This document shows positions 1 through 5,778 of a DNA stretch of 9,235 nt, in pieces. The translations under genes were made by a program, and so were the position numbers. Every line of letters begins with the position of its first letter. Position 1 is the first letter of the stretch. Origin of the DNA: Bacillota bacterium (lineage in GTDB: Bacteria > Bacillota > Clostridia > UBA1381); contig JAJPXA010000005.1 in assembly GCA_021205715.1 (NCBI GenBank), positions 1 through 9,235 on the forward strand, given 5' to 3'. Under the pieces are notes generated by a model. It was given only the letters and a program-made list of their open reading frames with translations, was not told where the DNA came from and did no database searches.

Positions 1-193
1 ATTCATCCTCGGCATATTCTATCAGTGCGTAAACATCCTCAAAATATCGATAAAAGGTCGTGCGGTTATATCCGGCGCGGTTAGTTATCTCGCGTATGGT
101 AATTTGATTGATGTTCTTTATCTCTGCCAGTTGAAAAAATGCCGTAACAAGCGATTCTCTTGTTAAATCCGTAACCTCGGGCTGCTTTTTCAC
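1..193 (-). CDS. TetR/AcrR-family transcriptional regulator, N-terminal part (runs off window)
   Basis: This is the start of a TetR-type repressor; 64 residues are visible and the rest lies beyond base 1. The protein starts at a GTG (complement of 191-193) preceded by the purine-rich ribosome site GGGGAGGGA. Residues 9-24 form the first helix (DLTRESLVTAFFQLAE). Residues 31-54 carry the classic helix-turn-helix, with ITIREIT, NRAGYNRTTFYRYF and ED in order; the AGYNRTTFYRYF stretch is the recognition helix typical of the family. TetR proteins bind DNA as dimers through this domain and are released by a small ligand bound in the C-terminal domain, which is not visible here, so the ligand is unknown. 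The gene is divergent from the nitroreductase operon and shares a compact promoter region with it, which makes control of that operon and of itself the natural guess (inference). The family call is firm; the regulatory target is not shown. Confidence 0.9.
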   Translation of the reverse strand, partial: MKKQPEVTDLTRESLVTAFFQLAEIKNINQITIREITNRAGYNRTTFYRYFEDVYALIEYAEDE

Positions 194-228
194 GGTTATT
201 CCCTCCCCTATTCAATGTGTTTTTCATC

Positions 229-257
229 ATTATACAGCAGGTGTCGCGATAAATCAA
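229..257 (-). promoter_or_regulatory. Sigma-A-type promoter of the TetR gene
   Basis: On the minus strand a -35 box TTGATT (complement of 252-257) and a perfect -10 box TATAAT (complement of 229-234) are separated by exactly 17 nt. The -10 box ends 35 nt before the GTG start of the TetR gene. The -35 box is preceded by GC, giving the motif GCTTGAT that also occurs, mirrored, at the opposing promoter. Confidence 0.75.
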
Positions 258-304
258 GCGGCATTGTGCTATTATGCGACATTTGTTTGATATTGTTGCT
301 TGAT
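242..304. promoter_or_regulatory. Candidate operator region with two inverted-repeat pairs between divergent promoters
   Basis: Two inverted-repeat pairs interleave here. The outer-type pair is ATCAAGC (253-259) with GCTTGAT (298-304), containing most of the -35 boxes of the two divergent promoters. The other pair is TGTCGCGATAA (242-252) with TTATGCGACA (272-281), which match apart from one extra base in the left arm. TetR regulators usually bind 15-30 bp palindromes that overlap promoter elements, so this is the obvious place for the neighbouring regulator to act. Which pair, if either, is the true operator cannot be decided from the sequence. The arms are farther apart than in a typical single TetR site. 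Confidence 0.4.
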
Positions 305-328
305 AAACCGATTTAAGGGTTGTAGAAT
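300..328 (+). promoter_or_regulatory. Sigma-A-type promoter of the nitroreductase operon
   Basis: A -35 box TTGATA (300-305) and a -10 box TAGAAT (323-328) lie on the plus strand with the ideal 17-nt spacing. Transcription would start near 335, leaving a leader of about 50 nt before the nitroreductase start at 385. No equally good promoter was seen in the short gaps downstream, so this may drive much or all of the plus-strand cluster (inference). Confidence 0.65.
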
Positions 329-342
329 AATAGCATACCATA

Positions 343-360
343 TGCCGCGCAATGGCGGCA
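343..360 (+). other. Small hairpin in the nitroreductase leader
   Basis: TGCCGC (343-348) pairs with GCGGCA (355-360) around a 6-nt loop. It lies in the predicted 5' leader about 10 nt before the ribosome site. The loop contains an upstream in-frame ATG (352) that lacks its own ribosome site. The hairpin may stabilise the mRNA or be coincidental; it is too small for a riboswitch. Confidence 0.3.
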
Positions 361-369
361 AAAATATAT

Positions 370-375
370 AGGAGG
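370..375 (+). promoter_or_regulatory. Ribosome binding site that sets the nitroreductase start
   Basis: A perfect AGGAGG lies 9 nt before the ATG at 385. An in-frame ATG at 352 would lie upstream of this site and would add 11 residues (MAAKIYRRSYK) that are translated from the ribosome site itself, so 385 is the true start. Confidence 0.85.
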
Positions 376-384
376 TCTTATAAA

Positions 385-909
385 ATGGAAAACATTGCAC
401 TTGAAAATTTAAAAACGCGCAGAAGCGTAAGAAGCTATTCAAGCCGTCCCGTGGAGGACGAAAAGCTTAACGCCATTCTTGAGGCGGCAACATACGCGCC
501 TACGGGAATGGGAAGTCAGTCGACGGTTATAGTTCTTGTAAAGTCGCCGGATATGGTTACGAGAATCGGCAAAATGAACGCTGCCGTAATGGGCAGAGAG
601 ATTGATCCGTTTTACGGCGCGCCGGCTGTCGCCATAGTTTTCGGCAATAAGGAGTCGGTTCCGACGTGGTTTGAGGATGCCTGCCTTGTCGCGGGAAATC
701 TTTTAAACGCCGCTCACGCAGTCGGCGTGGATTCCTGCTATATTTACAGGGCAAAAGAAACATTCTCCTCCGCCGAGGGTATCGCGCTCTTAAAGGAATG
801 GGGACTTAACGAAAATTACATCGGCGTGGCAAACTGTATTTTGGGCTACGGCGAGGGCGAAGCGCCGCAGCCGAAGCCGCGCAAGAGTGATTATATAAAA
901 ATTGTATAA
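385..909 (+). CDS. Nitroreductase-family FMN oxidoreductase
   Basis: This 174-residue protein belongs to the FMN-dependent nitroreductase superfamily, cytoplasmic enzymes that use NAD(P)H to reduce nitro groups, quinones or other electrophiles. Residues 8-18 (NLKTRRSVRSY) are the conserved N-terminal FMN phosphate-binding motif with paired arginines at 12-13. Residues 38-45 (APTGMGSQ) match the second flavin-contacting segment, usually APS/TxxNxQ. The C-terminal stretch GYGEGEAPQPKPRK (154-167) is the usual family ending, where a late lysine or arginine contacts FMN. The length suits the short type (about 165-200 residues). It is the first gene after the plus-strand promoter and is followed by a hairpin and then a flavodoxin-like gene, so the two may share redox or detoxification work (inference). 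The substrate cannot be assigned from the sequence. The start at 385 is set by the AGGAGG site. Confidence 0.9.
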   Translation: MENIALENLKTRRSVRSYSSRPVEDEKLNAILEAATYAPTGMGSQSTVIVLVKSPDMVTRIGKMNAAVMGREIDPFYGAPAVAIVFGNKESVPTWFEDACLVAGNLLNAAHAVGVDSCYIYRAKETFSSAEGIALLKEWGLNENYIGVANCILGYGEGEAPQPKPRKSDYIKIV

Positions 910-921
910 AAAAACAAACAC

Positions 922-958
922 AGCCGAAAGACCGCGTTTACGCGCGATTCTTTCGGCT
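922..958 (+). terminator. Hairpin between nitroreductase and flavodoxin genes (weak terminator or attenuator)
   Basis: AGCCGAAAGA (922-931) pairs perfectly with TCTTTCGGCT (949-958), with an inner CGCG/CGCG pairing (933-936 with 941-944) around TTTA. The right arm is followed only by TT and then GGAA, so there is no real U-tract and termination should be partial. The next gene's ribosome site begins 13 nt later at 971, leaving no room for a new promoter after the hairpin. It therefore probably tunes or processes the operon mRNA (inference). Confidence 0.5.
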
Positions 959-970
959 TTGGAATAGTAG

Positions 971-977
971 AAAGGAG
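971..977 (+). promoter_or_regulatory. Ribosome binding site that sets the flavodoxin start
   Basis: AAAGGAG ends 7 nt before the ATG at 985 but only 1 nt before the in-frame ATG at 979. The spacing favours 985, giving an N-terminus MKTLVVYYSRGG that begins directly with the first flavodoxin beta strand. Confidence 0.75.
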
Positions 978-984
978 AATGAAA

Positions 985-1440
985 ATGAAAACATTGGTTG
1001 TTTATTATTCAAGAGGCGGCGCGACAAAGAAGGCGGCTCAAAGACTTCAAAAAGCTATCGGCGGAAGCCTGTTTGAAATTACAGGCGAAAAGAATTACGG
1101 AAATTATTTCACGGCTTTGGGCATCGCGCGAAAGGAATTTTCGCAAAACGAGCTGCCAAAGGTGACGGGCAAGGTGAATAATTTCGAGGTCTATGACCGT
1201 ATTTTGATTGGTTTTCCCATCTGGTTCGGTAAATGCCCGCAGCTCGTTATGTCGTTTATAGCGCAGTACGATTTCAGCGGCAAAGAGGTTTTTCCGTTTT
1301 GCACAAGCGGTATGAGCGGCATCGATTCGGCGGCGGCACTTTTAAAAGACACGCTCAAAAGCGCAAATGTTCATTCGGGACTCCGTATGAACAAGGCGGA
1401 CGACGCGGCTGTGAAGCAGTGGCTTAAAGAAAAGGCATAA
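985..1440 (+). CDS. Flavodoxin-like protein (Flavodoxin_4 type)
   Basis: This 151-residue protein has the flavodoxin fold, which binds FMN and carries electrons or acts as a small cytoplasmic oxidoreductase. Residues 3-15 (TLVVYYSRGGATK) are the first beta strand and the phosphate-binding loop; GGAT replaces the textbook T-G-N-T. Residues 70-83 (YDRILIGFPIWFGK) form the second flavin loop with W80, and residues 94-112 (QYDFSGKEVFPFCTSGMSG) the third, both characteristic of the Flavodoxin_4 group rather than classical electron-transfer flavodoxins. The length fits the family. It follows the nitroreductase on the same strand, suggesting linked flavin-dependent redox functions. Flavin-dependent oxidoreductases also occur in published SirTM operons, so its place just upstream of the two sirtuins may be meaningful (inference). 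The partner and substrate are unknown. Confidence 0.87.
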   Translation: MKTLVVYYSRGGATKKAAQRLQKAIGGSLFEITGEKNYGNYFTALGIARKEFSQNELPKVTGKVNNFEVYDRILIGFPIWFGKCPQLVMSFIAQYDFSGKEVFPFCTSGMSGIDSAAALLKDTLKSANVHSGLRMNKADDAAVKQWLKEKA

Positions 1441-1479
1441 TATTAAATCAATATTCCGCTGTAAAGGAGGAAATTTGAA

Positions 1480-2217
1480 ATGAAAAACGAATACGTCAAA
1501 CTAAAAGAATATATGGAGCAAAGCGGGAAAACCGTCGCCGTTACAGGCGCGGGTATTTCATATCTTTACGGTATGCGGAGGTTGAAAAAACGCGTCGGTG
1601 TGCGAAGCTCGCGGCAGGTTTTTTCGGCGTCGTATGTGCGCCAATATCCCGATAAATTCTATACCTTAATGAGAGATACATTTTTGGACGCGACCTTTGT
1701 TAAGGGGCCGAGCGCGGTTCATAAGCAGCTTGCCAAATTGGAGCAAAGCGGACAGATTTTCGGCATTGTAACTCAAAATATGGATTGCCTGCACACCGTT
1801 GCGGGTTCAAAAAATGTCGCGGAATTTCAAGGGAGCTTCGCCGATAATATCTGCATAGACTGCCAAAGCCGCGGCTACGATTACAACGTATGGAATCAAG
1901 GTCATATGCCGCGCTGTGAAAAATGCGGCGCGCCGATTATGCCTACAAGCTTTTACACGGAAAGTGATGTTCGTAATTTAGCGTTGCAAAAGGCTATGCA
2001 AAAAGCGATAAATATGATTGCCGAGGCGGATTTGGTGATTATTATCGGCACGACGGGATTTCGGAGCGAGGAATATATGAGCCGCATACGTCCGAGCGCA
2101 AGAATTGTACAAATCAATCCGAGCGAAACAAAATTCGACGCGGCTGCCGACCTTAATATCAGGGCGGACGCCGCCGAGGCGCTTGACGCGGTTATCAATC
2201 AATCGGAAACGGGGTGA
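1480..2217 (+). CDS. Sirtuin (Sir2) with catalytic His replaced by Gln; class M-like putative ADP-ribosyltransferase, first copy
   Basis: This 245-residue protein is a single-domain sirtuin, an NAD+-consuming enzyme of the cytoplasm. It shows GAGIS (23-27) for NAD binding, TQNMD (98-102), a zinc ribbon with C125/C128 and C146/C149, GTTG (190-193) and the late NAD motif IVQINP (209-214). In deacylating sirtuins the segment after TQNxD ends in a catalytic HG; here it is EFQG with Q117. The same change is diagnostic of class M sirtuins (SirTM), which transfer ADP-ribose to proteins. The usual GIPDFR stretch after GAGIS is absent and is replaced by a basic segment (GMRRLKKR, then several more Arg), so NAD-loop function may be altered. 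A strong AAAGGAGG sits 9 nt before the start, and the gene ends 4 nt before the second sirtuin. Sirtuin fold is near certain; ADP-ribosylation is inference. Confidence 0.88.
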   Translation: MKNEYVKLKEYMEQSGKTVAVTGAGISYLYGMRRLKKRVGVRSSRQVFSASYVRQYPDKFYTLMRDTFLDATFVKGPSAVHKQLAKLEQSGQIFGIVTQNMDCLHTVAGSKNVAEFQGSFADNICIDCQSRGYDYNVWNQGHMPRCEKCGAPIMPTSFYTESDVRNLALQKAMQKAINMIAEADLVIIIGTTGFRSEEYMSRIRPSARIVQINPSETKFDAAADLNIRADAAEALDAVINQSETG

Positions 2218-2221
2218 TTTT

Positions 2222-2950
2222 ATGCTTTTTTCCGGAGTAAGCCGCGATAATGATAAAATACAGCGGCTGTCGGAATATATTGACAAAAGCGAGCGCATAG
2301 TCGCAACTACCGGCGCGGGAATTTCCGTCGGAGGCGGCGGCTTGACATACGGTCAGCTTTTTCGCTCAACGCACCGCGGCGGCGCGCGTGACTTGGAGAA
2401 CGGTGACAACTCATTTTTGCATACCTATTTGGACTCCATGTTCCGATATAAGCCGAGCTTCAGCCACTACGCTCTCGCCGATATGGAAAAGGACGGCAAG
2501 CTCATCGGGATTATCACAACGAACGTGGACTGTATGCATACGATTGCGGGTTCCGAAAACGTCGCCGAGATTCAAGGGAGCGTTCAGGTTAATTGCTGCG
2601 CCGACTGCGGCAGGCATTATGACGGCTACGAGATATGGAATCAAGACGGGCTGCCCGTGTGCAAGGAATGCGGCGGGATGATTCTCCCGTGGCCCTTATA
2701 CTCTCATATCGGACTTTGGGACAGGGACGTTAAAAAGGCGCAAAAATGGATCGGCGAGGCTGATTTAATTCTCGCGATAGGCACACGCGGAAATTACGGC
2801 GGCGCGTATTGGAGCTGCCGCAGAAATGACGCGGTAATCGTTCAAATAAATCCGGGGCATACGGTTTTTGACCATGCGGCGGTATTGAATATCCGCGAGA
2901 ATTGCGACGATGTGTTTCGCGCGCTCAAGGAAAGGCGGGACGGAAAATGA
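2222..2950 (+). CDS. Sirtuin (Sir2) with catalytic His replaced by Gln; class M-like putative ADP-ribosyltransferase, second copy
   Basis: This 242-residue sirtuin is a diverged paralogue of the preceding gene. It has GAGIS (31-35), TTNVD (99-103), a zinc ribbon at C126/C129 and C147/C150, GTRG (187-190) and IVQINP (206-211). The catalytic His is again Gln: EIQG, Q118. Unlike the first copy, the segment after GAGIS (GGGGLTYGQLF) resembles the GFTY-type loop of known class M sirtuins, so this copy looks the more canonical enzyme. Shared stretches such as AGSxNVAExQGS and YDxxxWNQ in both copies support a duplication. The start ATG at 2222 follows the first copy's stop by 4 nt, with a GGTGAT ribosome-like site across that stop. 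An in-frame ATG at 2105 would overlap the first gene by 113 nt and was not chosen. The gene overlaps the next one by 4 nt (ATGA), implying coupled translation. Confidence 0.88.
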   Translation: MLFSGVSRDNDKIQRLSEYIDKSERIVATTGAGISVGGGGLTYGQLFRSTHRGGARDLENGDNSFLHTYLDSMFRYKPSFSHYALADMEKDGKLIGIITTNVDCMHTIAGSENVAEIQGSVQVNCCADCGRHYDGYEIWNQDGLPVCKECGGMILPWPLYSHIGLWDRDVKKAQKWIGEADLILAIGTRGNYGGAYWSCRRNDAVIVQINPGHTVFDHAAVLNIRENCDDVFRALKERRDGK

Positions 2951-3936
2951 CCGAGCAATTATCTGATGAGGAAAAAATGAAACGGCTCGCGGCTCAAATG
3001 CGCGAGGCGGAATATAAAGGTCTGTCCGACGCGGAAATACGCGAAAGAGAGCGGCAAAAGGCGGAGCGAACACAACGGAATATCGGGATATTGGACGATA
3101 CCTTGAATATTTTAAAAACCGGCGGCTATCAAAAGGACGGGCAAGAGGTACGCCTGCGTTTGTCGCCGGAGGAAATGCGGCAGGTACGGGTGTTTTTACC
3201 GAGTGATATTGATAATTTGAGGGACTCTGCAAAAGCAAGCGAAAACCAAGCGCGCCTTAACGGCTGTATTTTCGGCTGTGAGAATATCGACACGCTTGCG
3301 CTTGCCGAGAAAAGGTATCGGGATTTAAAGGCGCAGGGAATAACCGAGCCGAAAATCCTTGTTTTAAATATGGCAAGTCCGACTCGCCCGGGCGGGCGCG
3401 TCCGCGACGGAGCCGCCGCTCAGGAGGAGGAGCTTTGCCGCAGAACATCGCTTCTGTTATCGCTCGAAAGTGAGGATGCGAAAAGATATTATGAATACAA
3501 CAACGCGCTCAAAACGCGTATGGCATCCGACGCGGTTATGATGTCGGCAAATGTGGAGGTGATAAAAAATTCTGCGTCAGAACTTTCAAACGAACCCTTT
3601 GAAATTTCCGTAATGAGCTGTGCCGCGCCTATGGTGCGGCTCGGACTTGAGGGAATGAGCGGGGACGCATACAGTGATATGCTCTACAAACGCATTTGCG
3701 GTATGCTTCTTGTCGCCGCGTCGCAGGGCTATCGACACTTGATTTTGGGCGCGTTCGGATGCGGCGTGTTCGGCAATGACGCGGCGGCGGTTTCGGATTT
3801 GTTTTGCCGCGCGTTTCGTGAGCTTTCCAATAAAGGGCATATGTTTGACAGCGTTGATTTCGCTGTCCTTTGCCGTGCGGGTAACGACCGCAATTACAGA
3901 GAATTTTGCAGAAATTTTTCCTGCGAACAAAAATAA
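2947..3936 (+). CDS. TIGR02452-family / microbial PARG-type ADP-ribosylhydrolase homologue
   Basis: This 329-residue cytoplasmic protein matches the TIGR02452 family, whose catalytic domain is the microbial-type poly(ADP-ribose) glycohydrolase fold, a macrodomain relative that removes ADP-ribose. Residues 41-61 (RTQRNIGILDD, then TLNILKTGGY) are the family's N-terminal signature. Residues 137-164 (ILVLNMASPTRPGG, then RVRDGAAAQEEELC) hold the catalytic loop, with Q159, E160 and E161. S226-P228-type AAP lies at 226-228, and LGAFGCGVFGND (267-278) is the glycine-rich diphosphate-binding loop. The loop usually reads GGG...QEE; here the third Gly is Arg151, which might change substrate preference. 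A charged helical extension of about 40 residues precedes the domain. The start overlaps the sirtuin stop (ATGA), so eraser and putative writers are made together. Enzyme activity and substrate are inferred from family only. Confidence 0.87.
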   Translation: MTEQLSDEEKMKRLAAQMREAEYKGLSDAEIRERERQKAERTQRNIGILDDTLNILKTGGYQKDGQEVRLRLSPEEMRQVRVFLPSDIDNLRDSAKASENQARLNGCIFGCENIDTLALAEKRYRDLKAQGITEPKILVLNMASPTRPGGRVRDGAAAQEEELCRRTSLLLSLESEDAKRYYEYNNALKTRMASDAVMMSANVEVIKNSASELSNEPFEISVMSCAAPMVRLGLEGMSGDAYSDMLYKRICGMLLVAASQGYRHLILGAFGCGVFGNDAAAVSDLFCRAFRELSNKGHMFDSVDFAVLCRAGNDRNYREFCRNFSCEQK

Positions 3937-3966
3937 ATTCAGCAAGCAATAAGAGGAGGAATTATT

Positions 3967-5763
3967 ATGTTTCATATTTTCAAGAATATGAAAACCAAGG
4001 ACAGATGGCTGGCGTTTTTATGTCTGCTTCTTGTCTGCGGACAGGTGTATTTTGATTTGCGACTGCCGGACTATACGGCGAAAATAACAGTTTTGATTAG
4101 CAGTGAGGTCACGGAGCTTTCACAGTATTTTTCCGCCGGCGGACAAATGCTCGCCTGCGCCGTATGCAGTGCGATTTTAACGGTTATAGTCGGCTATCTT
4201 GCCGCGATGATTGCGGCGGACTTTTCGTTTGATGTCCGCGCGAAGCTGTTTGACAAGGTTACGTCAATGGGAAGCGGCGAGATTAAGAAATTTTCAACCG
4301 CGAGCCTTATCACGCGCACAACAAACGATATTACACAGGTGCAGATGATAATAGCAATGGGACTTCAAATGATGCTCCGCGCGCCTATTATGGCGATATG
4401 GGCGATAATCAAAATACTCGGCAAAAGCTGGCAGTTATCGGCGGTTGTCGCGGCGGCGGTAGTGATAATCGTGGGCGCTATGATTACGCTTCTCGGCATT
4501 ATGATTCCGAAATTCCGCATTGTGCAAAAACAGATTGACGATGTAAACCGAATTACGGACGAAAATTTAAGCGGTATCCGCGTTGTACGCGCGTTTAACG
4601 CGGAGGAGTATCAGGAGAACAAATTTGAAACGGCGAATAACGCTCTTATGCGGACACAGCTTTTCACCGGCAGAGGAATGGCTTTTTTGGCGCCTATTAT
4701 GATGTTCGTTCAAAGCTGCGTTTCGGTCGGAATTTACTATGTCGGCGCGTTGCTTATAAACGCGATTAAGGTGCCTTTGAGCGGCACAATATCCGAAATT
4801 ATGACCTCCGTTACGGCACGGTCGGAAATGCTCGGCGAGGTTGTTTCGTTCAGCTCCTACGCGCTCTATGTCATTATGTCGTTTGTAATGCTTCTGATGA
4901 TATTTATGCTTCTCCCGCGCGCGCAGGTATCGGCTAACCGTATCAACGAGGTTATCGACTGCGACATCGCGGTTAAAGAGGGCAAGGAAACTTCATCAAA
5001 GGAAAGCGGAAGTATCGAATTTAAGAACGTGTCGTTCCGCTATCCCGACGCATCGGAGGACTGCCTAAAGCATATTTCATTCACCGCCAAAAAGGGCGAA
5101 ACAGTCGCCTTTATCGGTGCGACCGGCTCAGGCAAATCAACGCTTGTCGGTCTTGCCGCAAGGCTTTATGACACCACGGAAGGCTCTGTTTTACTTGACG
5201 GAAAGGATATTTCAAAGTACAGCTTTGAAACGCTCTATGAAAAGATAGGCTATATCCCGCAGAAAGCGACGCTGTTTGCCGACAGTGTAAAGGGCAATAT
5301 AACCTTTGGAAAAAGCGGGCATAAAATGACAGATACGGACGTTGAGAACGCGCTCGACACCGCACAGGCGGCGGACTTTGTTCACGCTATGGAGGACGGC
5401 GCGGACAGCCCTATTTCTCAAAGCGGTTCCAACGTGTCGGGCGGTCAAAAACAGCGTCTTGCAATTGCGAGAGCCGTCGCGAGAAAGCCGGAAATCTTAA
5501 TTTTCGACGATTCGTTCTCGGCGCTCGACTATAAGACCGACCGAATTTTAAGACAGCGCATTAAAACAGATTTGGCGGGCACGACCTGTTTAATCGTGGC
5601 GCAAAGAATAGGCACCATTCGCCACGCGGATAAGATTGTGGTGCTTGACAACGGCGCGGTTGCGGGAATTGGAACGCATGACGAGCTTATGAAAAATTGC
5701 GGCGTATATCGTCAAATTGCCTTGTCGCAGCTCTCGGAATCCGAGCTTGCGGCGAACGCGTAA
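3967..5763 (+). CDS. ABC exporter half-transporter with degenerate ATPase site (first subunit of a heterodimer)
   Basis: This 598-residue protein has an N-terminal type IV exporter membrane domain with about six helices (roughly residues 12-318) fused to an ATPase domain. The ATPase has Walker A GATGSGKST (384-392), signature VSGGQ (490-494), Walker B ILIFDD (510-515) and D-loop SALD. Two catalytic residues are changed: the Walker B glutamate is Asp515 and the H-switch histidine is Gln546 (VAQR). This pairing is typical of the degenerate subunit in heterodimeric multidrug exporters such as TM287/TM288, BmrCD or YheI/YheH. Residues about 267-296 form an insert before the last helix that probably faces outward. 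It follows the PARG homologue by 30 nt, with a strong AGAGGAGGA ribosome site, and lies directly before its partner subunit. The substrate is unknown; drug or peptide-like compounds are possible. Confidence 0.94.
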   Translation: MFHIFKNMKTKDRWLAFLCLLLVCGQVYFDLRLPDYTAKITVLISSEVTELSQYFSAGGQMLACAVCSAILTVIVGYLAAMIAADFSFDVRAKLFDKVTSMGSGEIKKFSTASLITRTTNDITQVQMIIAMGLQMMLRAPIMAIWAIIKILGKSWQLSAVVAAAVVIIVGAMITLLGIMIPKFRIVQKQIDDVNRITDENLSGIRVVRAFNAEEYQENKFETANNALMRTQLFTGRGMAFLAPIMMFVQSCVSVGIYYVGALLINAIKVPLSGTISEIMTSVTARSEMLGEVVSFSSYALYVIMSFVMLLMIFMLLPRAQVSANRINEVIDCDIAVKEGKETSSKESGSIEFKNVSFRYPDASEDCLKHISFTAKKGETVAFIGATGSGKSTLVGLAARLYDTTEGSVLLDGKDISKYSFETLYEKIGYIPQKATLFADSVKGNITFGKSGHKMTDTDVENALDTAQAADFVHAMEDGADSPISQSGSNVSGGQKQRLAIARAVARKPEILIFDDSFSALDYKTDRILRQRIKTDLAGTTCLIVAQRIGTIRHADKIVVLDNGAVAGIGTHDELMKNCGVYRQIALSQLSESELAANA

Positions 5764-5778
5764 AGGAGGTTTTGTATT

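Noticed and set aside
81..341. 86-codon minus-strand ORF over the divergent promoter region
   Set aside because: It runs through both promoters and overlaps the TetR gene in another frame; its sequence has no family features, while the TetR frame has a clear helix-turn-helix and ribosome site.
352..384. Upstream ATG start for the nitroreductase
   Set aside because: No ribosome site precedes it, and the perfect AGGAGG at 370-375 lies inside the extension; homology begins at residue 1 of the 385 start.
194..384. Riboswitch or tRNA-like leader
   Set aside because: The predicted leader is only about 50 nt with one 6-bp stem; the rest of the region is occupied by promoters.
2105..2221. 39-residue N-terminal extension of the second sirtuin
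   Set aside because: It would lie entirely within or next to the end of the first sirtuin, is Arg-rich out-of-frame translation, and lacks a ribosome site.
2765..3238. 157-codon minus-strand ORF across the sirtuin/PARG junction
   Set aside because: Antisense shadow of two well-supported genes, with no recognisable domain.
3586..3975. Minus-strand ORFs opposite the PARG-type gene
   Set aside because: Two overlapping antisense frames with no motif or ribosome site, explained by codon bias of the plus-strand gene.
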